From contig OX637394.1 of NCBI GenBank assembly GCA_951799425.1, forward strand, positions 51,525,142-51,589,141: a stretch of 64,000 bases of DNA, read 5' to 3'. This DNA is from Ilex aquifolium. Lineage: Eukaryota > Streptophyta > Magnoliopsida > Aquifoliales > Aquifoliaceae. Made by a program: the position numbers and the translations under genes. Under the pieces are notes generated by a model. The model had not been told where the DNA came from. It made no database searches and saw only the letters and a list, made by a program, of their open reading frames with translations. This document shows, piece by piece, positions 30,125 through 41,849 of this stretch. Within the stretch, counting starts at the first letter, position 1; each line of letters starts with the position of its first letter.

Positions 30125-31837
30125 GAGTTGACACTGTGTGTTTAATTGTATCGATGGTAAACTCATATGCTTGACGTAAACCATGTTTGCATGATTTGCT
30201 TGGTAAATAATGTTGGAAAAGGTGGCTTTAATGACCACATTAGTATTCTAATTCCATGAATGTAAGTTTGTCTTTTAAAATTATCTTGGTTCATGAATAC
30301 ATATGTTTATAATGTATTTGATTTTTGTATTCCTTAGTCTATGAACTTTAGAGGTAAACTTTTGACTTTATACATACACTCTAGTAATGTTTATTCATTC
30401 CATGTATCTATCCTCTAAATATATATATGAATGACTTGATACACTATAGAATGTTCATTGGCTTCTCAAATTCATTGTGTAGTACAAAATATATAATATT
30501 AGGAATCTAATTATCATGATTTGGAGGAATATATGAAGTCAATAAAAGACTTTTAACATAGAAGGCTAGATGCTACACCGAACAAGGTGTTAGTCAAGAA
30601 ACCAAGATCAAGAAAACAAGCTAGATCGTGAAGGAATCCTCATCAAAATACAAGTCATTGCTCAATGTAAGCCTTGTATGAATTTTATAATTTATCTAAT
30701 AGTTTTATTTATGGCATAACCCAAAATCCTAGTCTGATTATATTTGATCTTCTTGGACTAAATTTCCTAACAAATAATTAAACAACGAAGTTCCTTTTTT
30801 ATTTTTGCTTTCCCCATCAAGTGTATACAAATGTAGTGCTGACAATATATTTCTCTTGAGTGCTGTTTTTTTTTTTTCGTTAATGAGAAACCACTTCAAA
30901 GGAGGATCACTTTGAATTCATCCTTACGAAAGTAAATTCCAAATATCTGCAATTACTCACAAACTCCATGTATTTTTCTGTTGAGTTTTGTGTTCTCGTG
31001 TATTTTAGGGATTTTAAAAAGGTAAAGTACTAAAACGTAAGAAATAAAGAAAATTATACAGAACTACCCTTGTAGTATGTGTTTATTGCACTCCCACTAC
31101 ATTCTGCAATTTAAGAAAATTATACAAAATGACATAGTAAAGTGTTTTGGTGCAGGTACAACATGAGTAGACAATTGATTCCATTCCAACGAGAGGTGGA
31201 ATTAGACAATTGATTCTATTTCAAATTCTGAACGGAATTGTATTAACATTTTTTCTTAGGGCGAATTTTATTTTACATCTTGAAAAATTTGCACCTTCAA
31301 TTTATTAAAATTATTGTAATATAATCGTTCTATTAGGTTTCTGTTAGTTTGGAAAAAATAATGGAAGCTAACAGAAGTGCTAAGTTATAACATTTTTGAT
31401 ACAAAATAAAAAATTTAAAATTTTTTAGGGTAAAAAGTACGAATAACCTTTTTTCTTATCACAACTATACTGTGTTTGGGTATAAGGTTTAGAGAATGTA
31501 TAAATCCTTTGTCCTATAACCAATCCTTATTCCTATAAAGATAAAAGTATTATTGCATCCAATCCCATCAAGTACAAGAATTTGTAAAGAAAACTTTTGG
31601 AATATATTGCGATGAGCTAGCCTTATAGTATATGGTCATTTTGAATTTTTAATAAGGGATCAAATAAAAATTTAACCACTTATGATGTGTTAGTGAGTTT
31701 ATATCTAGTTTGGAGTGTTTGATGCAACTGTGACAGTATATATATACACACACGCCTTAACCCAAGCTTTGTATTAAGTCACAAGCAGACTAGCCCCGCA
31801 TACCTTTATCCAAATTCCCCATTACAAAGATGGGATT
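30125..31837. other. Spacer 3, copy of spacer 1
   Basis: Matches 4409-6228 and then 6820-6851 plus 8043-8100. The Helitron and hAT element are absent, which gives their empty sites. An old solo LTR (30497-30772) has a ~200-bp internal deletion. No gene is seen. Confidence 0.65.
30497..30772 (+). mobile_element. Old solo LTR (spacer 3 copy), internally deleted
   Basis: Both termini match 4778-5254. The part equivalent to about 4818-5022 is missing, with an AATAAA-type overlap at the join (about 30540). Confidence 0.6.
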
Positions 31838-32335
31838 TGATAATGATGGGATTTTGGTTATGGGCTACCATAATCAAAAGCCCACTAAGTCCAGGGGGTC
31901 CCTACGTGCACAATGACCCAGAGGGATCGCATCAGTTTTCCCGTGACAAGAGTAAAATAGACCACGCCCAAGGAGGTGGGCCCAATAGTGCCAGAAGACT
32001 TAAAGCCCAGCCCAACCATTACCTAGCTCAGCCAGAGGTCAGCACGGGGTAAGAAGCTCGCCTCGACAGCCCCCGAACCAAACTCATGAATAAATATAGT
32101 CGTTATGGAACTCAAAAGGCGTCGGGAAAGGCGGCGCCAAGCAGTAATGGCTCAGAAGGGGCCGAGTATACAAGCTGGGGGTTAGCATTTAAGGGAGACG
32201 TTACTGCTCATTAATGAGGACCTGAGTAACTGCGACATGACTATTAATAAGTCTCTGCACCCTCGAGACCCAAACTGACAGTCATAATTGCAAAGTATTT
32301 ATGGCCATTGCGCCGACCAAATTGCAAAGCATTTA
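31838..32335 (+). mobile_element. 5' half of the 8101-9122 solo LTR, truncated
   Basis: Starts TGATAATGATGGG like the full copy and follows it to the equivalent of about 8582. Then comes a 16-base copied segment (about 32320-32335) and a jump to the equivalent of 9858. Confidence 0.75.
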
Positions 32336-33716
32336 TAATTAAAATTTTATTAAAAATTATTGTTGTTTAACTTTTTTGTGATACAAAATTAATAATTAAG
32401 TATCTATATTCAAATTTTTTTAATATATGTTTTTTAGTTTATAGTATGACTAACCCACTATAATTTCTTTAGAATATTGTTAAAAATGAAACGAAATAGT
32501 AATAGCTGATAAATAGAGATTGTATATAAATTTTGATTCTTTATTTGTATTTCAAACGTCTAGTAAGTCAAACTCTCGCCAATAAGAAATAAAATAACAT
32601 TAGATCAAATTATATTATTAAAAATATAAAATTATTAAATAAAAAAATTTAATATCTTTGCAATCCAACTTAGGGGTAATATGATCTATACGTGTATATT
32701 TGCAATCCGACTTAGGGGTAATATGATCTAGTACTAGGGTTTCTCCTTAGTAAAGCAAGTAATGCAATTTATCTTTTTTTTTTTCTTTTTATAGTTGTGT
32801 GGAGTTCAAATTGTGGTATTCCACTAAGAGAGGGGTTTTTTTTTTTTTTGTGGTGTAGGTTCAAATTATTTGTTATTATTAATAAAAAAAGCGGAGTGTT
32901 GCCATTAATGAAGAGAGAGAAGTTGGATCATTTTCTTCCCAATATGGACTTTGCTATGCATGAGTCTTATTAATCCTGAATTTTATTGGGCCAAATAAAA
33001 CTACTTGATAAAGACTAGGAAAAATTGTAAGGAAATACACGAAATTAGAGTTACTGGATAAAAAATACATAGCTCTTAATGTTAGGTCATTAAATCCTTA
33101 TTTTTAAAACTTAATTGTGTTCAAGTACATAATTTGATTTTTTATGATTTTTCTTTGACATATTTGTCCTCCTTTAAATCATGCATATTTTTTTTGGCAG
33201 TTAAGTTGATATTTGATTTTGTTTTATTGTATTAAATATTTCTTAATATAATTGAAGAATTATATTATCACAAAATTTGCATCTAACGTTGATTGTGTAT
33301 ATCTTAACTATTTTTGAATTTTAAATTTTGTTGTCATTATCTTTGTCATTAATATATCTCTCTTGTCATTAATATATATATATACAAACACACATATAAA
33401 TAATATTACGAAGTCACATTATGAAACCTACTTTCTATTACTCATACATTGTATTGATGCATTGTATTGATACAGTTTAAAAGGCTTATGAAATTAAAGT
33501 GTATTAATACAGTATATCAAAACAGTGTACGGACGATATATATATGACCAAAATTCTTTAATTTTATCACTTTGTAAAGATAGCATAATTAAAATTCCTT
33601 AATTTTAGTTGTCAAATTTCAAAAGTTTCTAAAATTTTTAAAACATATCCTTAAAAAAATGGAGAAGATTTATTATGAGTTTTAATTTTTCTAAATTTGG
33701 GTTTTTATTTTATTAG

Positions 33717-33808
<92 letters not shown>

Positions 33809-34527
33809 GAATATGGGGTTAGTTTCCAAAATTGTTTTTAGAAAAATTTTTACGATAAAAAAGTATTCAAGTTTTTATATTTCTTAAATGGATTTTTTTA
33901 CAAAACATTTTTTTTTATGTACTTTTTGACAATTAAATTTAATTTTGTGTACCCTGTTTCAAACACCCAAACTATAAATAAATTTGGAGCCCGTCTTTTT
34001 TGGGGTCCTGGTCCCTAGGTGGAGGTTTAATTGACTTACCCTTACCCCGGCCAATCCATATGTAAGTGGTTTGCTTTGTAAATAAACTGCAAAGTTACGA
34101 TAGCTAGTCAAACTGATTGGATTTGTAATCAATTATAAATTATTACATGAACACAAATAATATGAAAAAATGCCAATATTATCATTCTTATTTCTGGTAA
34201 CAGATAACTAATATTATTTGCAAACAACTTGTGTTCCATACTCTGCTTAACAATTCCTTTCAAACTGCCATAAACCACAAATATTCATGCAAATGTTACC
34301 CCCCCCCCCCCCCCCCCCCCCCTCTCTTCTCTTTCAATTTCTACCAGAAAAAATGGAGCACTTCTCCAACCAACAAAACAAGTCCTCATCACGTTTTCTT
34401 GATTTCTGTTGGCAAATTGCGGAAGGCCATCACAATGCTTCTCAACTGATAGCTTGCATCAAAAGAATGGTCTCGTAGAGCGTAGTTGGGGGTGGAAATT
34501 GGGAGAGAAGAGGACATTGGGCTTACT
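32336..34527. other. Distal spacer 3 and upstream region of gene 4
   Basis: 32336-33662 follows 9858-11180. 33717-33808 is a (TC)n run followed by (TA)n. From 33970 it is the shared upstream region of genes 3 and 4, with a ~22-base poly-C run at about 34300-34321. Confidence 0.6.
33717..33808. repeat. (TC)n-(TA)n microsatellite
   Basis: About 33 TC units run into about 12 TA units. It is absent from the equivalent place before gene 3. Confidence 0.9.
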
Positions 34528-34535
34528 TATAAAAG
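34528..34535 (+). promoter_or_regulatory. TATA box of gene 4
   Basis: TATAAAAG lies 56 bases before the ATG, as in gene 3. Confidence 0.6.
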
Positions 34536-34583
34536 CAAGCTCAGTGCCTTGACAACAGCTACAGCTTAAATTAAGCAACTCCA

Positions 34584-36122
34584 ATGGCTATCATTGGATA
34601 CCCTGAGATATTGTTGTTCTTTCTAACTTCTCTTCTTCTTTGCTTATGGCGATGGAGTTGGTTCATGAGTTGGCTAAACACTTCAGTACCCACAAATTGG
34701 CCTCTCATTGGTATGGTGCCAGGCCTCCTTCGAAATGCTCATCGAATCCACGAATATGCAACCGAGTTTCTTCAAGAAACCAGAGGCACGTTTCTTTTTA
34801 AAGGACCTTGGTTTTCTGGTATGGAACTGTTGATCACTTGTGATCCTGCTAATGTCCACCACATCTTGAGCAGGAACTTCTCAAACTACCCAAAGGGCCC
34901 TGACTACAATAAGATATTTGAGCCCTTGGGAGATGGGATTTTGAACGTCGACGCAGAGTTATGGGAAACCCAAAGAAAAATCACTATGTCACTCATGAAC
35001 CACTCCAAATTCCAAGTTTCATTAGAGAGAACTAGTTGGCGGAAGGTCGAAAAGGGGCTGATCCCAATTCTTGAACGTGCCTCGGAACTGGGAGGAGAAG
35101 TTGATATGCAAGATCTATTGGGGAGGTTCACCTATGACTGTGTCAGCATATTGGTGTTGGGCTATGACCCAGCCAGCCTTTCCATGGATTTACCACCCAT
35201 TCCATCGGGTGAAGCCGAAGAGGCTATGCTATATAGGCACATTTTTCCCAAAAGCATTTGGAAGCTTCAACGATGGCTTCAAGTTGGCCAAGAGAAGAAG
35301 CTGAGCAAAGTTTTTGAGACTTTCCATCATTTACTGTCCCAGAGCATCTCAATGAAACGTGAGGAACAAAGCAAAAGAAGAAGAAACCCAGCACTGCAAG
35401 ACCAAGAGGAAAGTTTTGACTTAATAACAGCTTTCATGGACGCATATAAAGGAATCAGTGGAGCATCTGGTGACTCTGACAAGTTTCTGCGAGATTCATT
35501 GCTGAGTTTGTTGTTTGCTGGGAGAAGCGCCACAACTGCTGTTCTTACATGGTTCTTTTGGCTCCTTGCAACAAACCCTCTAGTTGAAACAAAGATCAGA
35601 GAGGAGATTAAAGCAAAAGTCAACGTGAAAGACGACGAGAAGTGGAGTTTATTCAAAGTAGAAGAGTTAAATAAACTCGTTTATCTCCATGGAGCTTTGT
35701 GTGAATCCTTACGATTGTTCCCACCAGTTCCTTTCCAGCACAAAGCACCGCTTATGCCAGACATTCTTCCAAGTGGCCATCGCATTAACAAAAATACCAA
35801 GACAGTCATGTGTTTCTACTCAATGGGAAGGATGGAGTCAATATGGGGCAAAGATTGGAGGGAGTTCAAGCCCGAGAGATGGATTTCGGAGAGAGGTGTG
35901 ATTGAACATATGCAATCTTTTAAGTTTGTGGCATTTAATGCAGGACCGAGGAGTTGCTTAGGGAAGGAAATGTCTTTAGTTCAGATGAAAATAGCTACGG
36001 TGGCCATCCTAAATAAATACCATATTCACGTTGTAGAAAGTCACCCTATTACTCCAAGGAACTCCATTGTATTACAAATGAAACACGGTCTAAAGGTGAG
36101 GATAACGAAAAGAAGTGTTTGA
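34584..36122 (+). CDS. CYP96A-type cytochrome P450 with altered I-helix (gene 4)
   Basis: Intronless, 512 residues, almost identical to gene 3. It has one extra Val codon (gta) in HIHVVESHP near the C-terminus, Ile instead of Thr at residue 3, Cys instead of Phe in ITCDP, and Ser in WSLF. The I-helix again reads A312-G-R-S315-A316-T-T, so the acid and the catalytic Thr are missing. ExxR (E374-R377), PERW and the heme Cys458 are intact. The shared Ser-Ala state in both copies shows that it was fixed before this duplication. Neither copy has decayed since then, which argues for some retained role or for a very recent duplication. The gene is followed by the same gypsy LTR as gene 3. Confidence 0.93.
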   Translation: MAIIGYPEILLFFLTSLLLCLWRWSWFMSWLNTSVPTNWPLIGMVPGLLRNAHRIHEYATEFLQETRGTFLFKGPWFSGMELLITCDPANVHHILSRNFSNYPKGPDYNKIFEPLGDGILNVDAELWETQRKITMSLMNHSKFQVSLERTSWRKVEKGLIPILERASELGGEVDMQDLLGRFTYDCVSILVLGYDPASLSMDLPPIPSGEAEEAMLYRHIFPKSIWKLQRWLQVGQEKKLSKVFETFHHLLSQSISMKREEQSKRRRNPALQDQEESFDLITAFMDAYKGISGASGDSDKFLRDSLLSLLFAGRSATTAVLTWFFWLLATNPLVETKIREEIKAKVNVKDDEKWSLFKVEELNKLVYLHGALCESLRLFPPVPFQHKAPLMPDILPSGHRINKNTKTVMCFYSMGRMESIWGKDWREFKPERWISERGVIEHMQSFKFVAFNAGPRSCLGKEMSLVQMKIATVAILNKYHIHVVESHPITPRNSIVLQMKHGLKVRITKRSV

Positions 36123-36547
36123 TGAAGAGCTCTAGTTTGGTGCTCTGCAACAAAGTTTGATCATGTTTTCATTGTATGCAACCGGACACCATAAGATAAC
36201 GTAGTATAATTAATAATATAAGTGTCAAATATTGGCATATGCTAAAAGTTGCTAAAAGTGTATTTCTCACCATAAGATAACCATAGTCTAGCTTAATTAT
36301 ACACTAGAAACGTATAGTTTTTTCGTGCTCAAACCCAGTTGATTCGCTCCACCAAAAGGGTTCCACCAGAAGGCCCTTCTCAGTTGGGAGAACACCTTGT
36401 TTGCAACTAAGATGCTTCAGGTGACCTCATTCCACAACAAGAAAAAGGCCTTCACCATAAGGGCGTCAATTTCATTCACCAACACAAATACTATATGATC
36501 TGAACTTGAAAATGACAGTTATTAGCACAACTAATAAATATGCTAGC
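36123..36547. other. 3' flank of gene 4
   Basis: Copy of 21289-21701 with a small insertion near 36353. Noncoding. Confidence 0.5.
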
Positions 36548-36995
36548 TGTTGGATGTTAATTTGGCCAGCACATGCGCACCAAAGCACGTGCATGTCCAA
36601 AGCACGTGAGAAGGCACAAGGGTCATGGGATATGCGATCTGGTGAGATATACCTGGTCGATCGTAACTGCAATTCACCCAATCCGAGGATAATAGCTCAA
36701 ACCAGCTCCAGTTATTGAAGGGAGGTTCCACTTTATGGGACGTCTCATTTGAAAAGTAGTTAAGTGATCTCCAACGGTAAAAGAAGTTGAAAGCCTATAA
36801 AGGAGAGGGGCAAGTTAGAAACCAGGTAAGTAATTCCACCCAACTCAATTCTAGTTAACCTCTTTCTGCCTTCACTGACTTAATTATCAAACGGTCGATC
36901 CCGGAAGTTTCCCTAGTCTTCGACTTCCGTGCAGGAGCTTGACGGGAATCACAGAGTTATCAAACAATTCACTAGTGCTGCTTTTGGGATCAATA
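36548..36995 (+). mobile_element. 5' LTR of a Ty3/gypsy element (copy 4 block)
   Basis: Copy of 21702-22149. It starts TGTTGGATG and ends ATCAATA, with the final CAACA mutated. The primer-binding site TTGGCGCCGTCTGTAAGAA follows. Two CACGTG words lie at about 36587 and 36603. Confidence 0.8.
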
Positions 36996-39470
36996 GTTGG
37001 CGCCGTCTGTAAGAATCTCTTTCACAAATTTCAAATCCTATGGTAGTAACAAGGGAATCAAAGGAACCGGCGGCTGACCGGACACCTGAATGCCCTAGTG
37101 CCCACCCAATGGGACGAAGTGTTGTTCCCCCATCGGGAAAGTTTTTAGCAACGGTGAAGATGTCGGAGAAAGCAATCAAGGAATTGAAGAACCAGAATCA
37201 ACACATTTTTCAACTTCTGGAGCAAAATCAATCTCAAACCAAGGAGTATGCAAGAGATAATCGGTGCGATAACCGAAGACAAAACAAGGTTGTTCTACCT
37301 CATATCAACGGTCGATGGGAACGAAGGTTCCGAGAAGTAAACGAAAAGTTAGGGAACGTCATGTGCTACAACTTCAAATATGTAAACCTAAGCGCAAGTT
37401 GTGCGAAATAATATAAACTCGAAAGATCGAGGTCGAACCCTTAGGGAATTGTGAAAACACCAGAAACTACACTAAGTTCTGTAAAAAACTTGTGAAAATG
37501 TTTGATTTGAAAAGAGTATTTGAATTGGCAAAATTAATTAAAGTGATTAATGAAAAATACTAAAGTATCAGGTATTCCTTCTCAAATCCATACAATAATG
37601 ATTAAAGACTTAGTTTTCAATCCTAGACAAGAATCAAATGTTAATTAACTCAAGTCACCAAATTTGACAATAAGAACAAGAAAACACCTTTGTTTATAAT
37701 CAAAAGTTTATCCAGAAAAATCAATGAACTAATTGCAGATTATAAGCATTTACTATGCCCAGAGTCTATAATAAATCAAACTCTCCTAACAATTAAATTC
37801 ATGTCTTGCCCAAGTAATCCTTCAATTATATTATCATGTGAAATAATTTTAATTAACTTAAGCATGGAATAACTAGTTATTTGTCTCGCTGAGAAATTCA
37901 AGTAATCAAAGTATAAGACACAATGACTCAAGAATTTTTACAGAGCAAAAATTCTACTACAAATCAAAAGTTGAATTAGCAAATATCACATACCATTACG
38001 CTCATAAGTCAATAATATTACCATACTTCATTGAGAGGTTCTCCCCTAACCCTAGCTAAACCTCTTAACCAAACATAATAACAATAAACCAAAGAATAAA
38101 AATAAGGAAAAATAAGAGACTACAACCAAAGGTCCCCTTTACACAGCCATCATCTTCTATTTATATGATTACTTGGAAAAAGGTCTAATTGAACTAAAAT
38201 TATGCTACTGACGTTGGCAGACTGGTGACACGCGTCCGGACGGTTGTTCCCTTCTGTCTGGACGCACTTTCCAGTGTGTTTCACTCTTTGCCTTCTGACA
38301 CTTGCGTCTGGACGCAATACATTACACCGTTCGGACGCGTTTTCCAGTATGCTCCCTTTCAGCTTTGCTCCTTTTTCTATTTTACTTAATCCAATTTTTA
38401 GCCATTTACTGCAAAATAAACACAATTCATCTTTTATTAACATAGCATCAATTTTTTAATAATTTATCACATTTATAAACTTTTTCCAACCAAAAAGTTA
38501 ATTTTTTCCAACAAATATTCACATTATTTAACCATAATCACCATGAATATAGTAAAAGCCCGGGCCCCTGAGGTCGTCGAGACTCTAGTTCAGCATACTA
38601 AATCACCATTCACGTAGGATGTTGTGAATTACCCCCTACCAGAAATGTTTAAGATGCCAATCATCAAGATATTTAGGCATTGGTTCAACAAGTTGAAGCC
38701 GAGCTCAATCAATACATTTGATGAGTTGGGCACTTCAATCATCTCGCACTTTATTGGAGGATGGGCCCATAGAAGACCCTCGACCTACCTCCTAAATGTA
38801 AAGTAGTTCAGGGGAGAGATGTTGCATAAATACGTTAATCGTTTCACTAAGGAATCTCTACAAATTGATAATGTGGATGACAAGGTTTCCTTGACTGCCT
38901 TTATGGGAGGATTACAATCTTCTCAATTCCTCTTTGCTCTCTCCAAAGAGTCACCCATGTCCATGCAGAGCTATTAGCAAGAGCCCAGTGCTACATGAAT
39001 GCTAAAGATACCCTACTTGGTTGAAGGAGCCAGAGGATAGATGAGAAGATCACCGAGATGACAAAAGAAGGAAGGACTCATTCAGTAAATAAAAAAGAGC
39101 TAAAAGTCCCAAGAAGAACCGTACGTAGAGGATCAGTGCAAGAGATCGTCTAAGTCCTTGCATCCTTAATGACTCAGCTCAGAAGTACACTCCCCTAAAC
39201 ACTTATGTAAAGAAGTTCCTCTTCCAGATCCAAGATTAAAGGATCCTTCGATGGCCAGGGAAGATGAAGACACATCTCAATAAAAGATCCAGAGATAAAT
39301 ACTACCGCTTCCATGGGGAGCACAGTCACAACATAGAAGACTACTAAGTTCTAAAGGACTAAATCAAGGACCTAATTCAAAGGACACCTCATGAGGTATA
39401 TAGAACGTGGGAGACAAGAGAGGAACGACATTCAACACCGCCAAGAGGAGGTCCCACACCAGTAACCAAT
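36996..39470 (+). pseudogene. Gypsy gag, decayed, with nested solo LTR
   Basis: The gag start is at 37040, the nested LTR at 37364-38540, and gag resumes at 38541. The core has WFNKLKPSSI, SHFIGG, then VNRFTKESLQIDNVDDKVSL, and a zinc-finger-like YYRFHGEHSHN segment near 39300. Many stops and frameshifts break it. This copy continues past the point where the copy after gene 3 is cut. Confidence 0.8.
37364..38540. mobile_element. Solo LTR nested in gag (copy 4 block)
   Basis: Copy of 22518-23695. Target duplication tcatg at 37359-37363, now ccatg on the right side (38541-38545). Confidence 0.7.
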
Positions 39471-40525
39471 AGGGGAGGTTACAGTAATCTCTGGAAGATT
39501 CACAGGAGGAGGAGAAAGTAGCTTTGCTAGGTAAGCTCATACTCGGAAGATAAATTCCAAGCTAGATGTAAGCTCGGTAAATCCAGGGAAGCAGCCTCAA
39601 ACGAATATACCAATTATTTTCTCCGAAGAAGATTTAAGTGGTGTTTAGCACCCACACGACGATCTGCTGGTGGTTACCTTGACAATTGCCAATTACGCCG
39701 TGAAAAGCATTCTTGTAGATAGTGTGAGGTCGGCGGATATCATTTTTGCTCCGGCCATTGATAAGCTGAACATCAGCAGAGAGAGACTAGCTCCAGTAGC
39801 TACGCCACTCATTGGATTCTCATGGGAGAAGGCTTATCCCATTGGATCCATTGTTGTACTAGTCACAATTGGTCTGGCCCTACGGTAGACTACACTCATG
39901 ACAAATTTTTTGATACTAGACTGTCCTTCAAGGTACAATATCATCTTGGTTCGCCCAAGCCTCAATGCCATGAGGGTTGTCCCATCCACGTACCACCTCC
40001 TTATGCGATTTCCAACCAAGGAAGGAGTTGGAGAGGTGCGGGGAGGCTAGATTGTAGCTCGGGAGTGTTATATGCCTTTCATGAAGGGAAAATAGTAGGA
40101 AACCCTCCAAGTATGCTCCCTATATCATAAAGAAGACCCAAAACGCCTGCAGCCTGTAGAAGACTTGGAACCTGTTCAGATCGGAGACCCCTCCGAGCAA
40201 GTCATCGAGAAAATGCTCGAAGAAAACCTAAGGGCTTTGTTGATAGAGTTCCTCAACTCTAACAGGGACGTTTTCGCTTGGAGGCAATTTGATATGAGTG
40301 GGATTGACCCACAGTAATTGTTCACAAGTTGAATGTTGAACCAAACTACAAATTGATTCGGCAAAAGTGGCGAAGCTTCGGCCCAGAGCTTAATCACGCG
40401 ATAAAGGAAGAAGTCGCAAAGCTCTTAGATGCAAAATTTGTTAGATAAGTCCAGTATCCATTATGGCTTGCCAACGTGGTATTGGTAAAAAAGACAAATG
40501 GAATTGCTTAGCTCTATGGCATCAT
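39471..40525 (+). pseudogene. Gypsy pol remnant: protease and start of reverse transcriptase
   Basis: An aspartic protease-like stretch is readable at 39640-39890 (LLVVTLTIANY, ILVDSVRSADI). The usual D-S-G active site has become D-S-V. Frameshifted protease-linker sequence follows to about 40100. The N-terminal reverse transcriptase segment lies at 40200-40510 (FLNSNRDVFAW, KEEVAKLLDAKF, YPLWLANVVLVKK). The catalytic YxDD region, RNase H and integrase are not seen. Stops and frameshifts show that it is dead. Confidence 0.8.
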
Positions 40526-41177
40526 AGATACCAAGGCGACGTCATAAAGTGCCAAACCCAAGCAACACATGATATCCAATCAAGAGTAGGGGCTTTTCAT
40601 GCACGCACAATGTTACTACTGAGCCAGATTGTCCATTGGAGAGGCTCATGGAAGTTGAAAGACAAGGATATATGAGAGTCAGGGTAAATGTGCCGAACCT
40701 CGTCTGGAGGCATTTCTTTGAAAGCTGGCCCAAGGGCTGTCTCTGGTGAAGAAGAATTAAAGAACGGGTTAAAAGTATGAATAGTGTATTGCGTAGCTTG
40801 GACTCGTGAAAGAGCTGCTTCAAAAGCAACAGCACGAGAAGCCTTCATTAAGGAAAAAAAGAAGAAGAAGACGAGAAAGTCAGAATAATAACCAAGCAAC
40901 AGGTCTGAGAACATATAATATAGGCGCAGTGAACGAGCCAAAACAATGGTTAAAAGATATGGATGGATCGCGCACTAGCCATTTTTTATAGATCTGAAAA
41001 AACGACGGATAGACCAAAAAACTACATGTGAAATTTTAGATGCAATCCCCGAGTTTCACAGCTATTGGTGGTATGACAGCTAAGCAGGGCAAGTGTGGCG
41101 ACAAAAGTTTAAATTCAAATAGCCAAAATGACGCCCCGAATATAGAGTATTAAGTTTCATCGTTTGGGAAGGGGCAA
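40526..41177. other. Unassigned sequence behind the pol remnant
   Basis: Possibly further retroelement interior. It ends with the purine tract GGGAAGGGGCAA right before the next LTR. No protein family is recognised. Confidence 0.4.
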
Positions 41178-41849
41178 TGTTTACACCCAAAATAACAAGA
41201 TTAAAGGGTGACACGTGGAAGAGATTCGAAAGTCATAAGGGAATCTGGGAGAGTCCATGATTAACAGAATGGTTTAGAAGGGTAGAACTATTATAATCCC
41301 AAAAAACAAGAAAACGTGGCATTAGGAGCTGCTAATTGGAGGCAGTTCGGCGCACATCCACGTATCTCAAGGAACAAGACTATGATCATAGTAATAGCCG
41401 GAAAAGATGGGTCGACGGTTGAAGGTCATCTCTATAAATAGCAAAAGCTAGTCCACTGAGAAAGGATCCCACGATCAAACACACAAACTTTTCATAGAGT
41501 CAACTTACCTTATACTTATTTCTTGCTTCATAGAAATTTTACTTTTCCTGTAATCATCATTCCGGTGGTCTTTTTACTACTTTCATTTAATATTAAGTTC
41601 AGTACTCGTTTCGTCTTTCAGATTGAAATTCAATTTACTTGTTACTTTTCATTATTATTGTTCTCTTTACGGTGTAATCCATTGCGCTTTTATTTAAAAA
41701 ATTATTTATAGTCCTTGAATCATAAGGCATAAAAAAATACTCATAGGTAATCTTACGTTCGATACAATCGCCTAAACAATCATAATTTTAGAACCTCACG
41801 CCGGTTCAAGTAGGTAAGGTCGTATGTGTTTGAATTTTAAGTCCAATCA
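41178..41849 (+). mobile_element. Candidate gypsy LTR, 672 bp
   Basis: Starts TGTTTACACCC behind a polypurine tract and ends TCCAATCA. A TATA box (CTCTATAAATAG) is at about 41429. It is followed by ACTTTGGCACGTCCGC, similar to the primer-binding site of plant Tat/Ogre-type elements. The sequence differs from the LTR at 36548, so it belongs to another element that is cut off at about 41885. Confidence 0.5.

Noticed and set aside
29402-30145. 247-codon lysine-rich protein
   Set aside because: Poly-A runs and the GGCGCCCAAG word generate it, and it runs across the retrotransposon/spacer junction.
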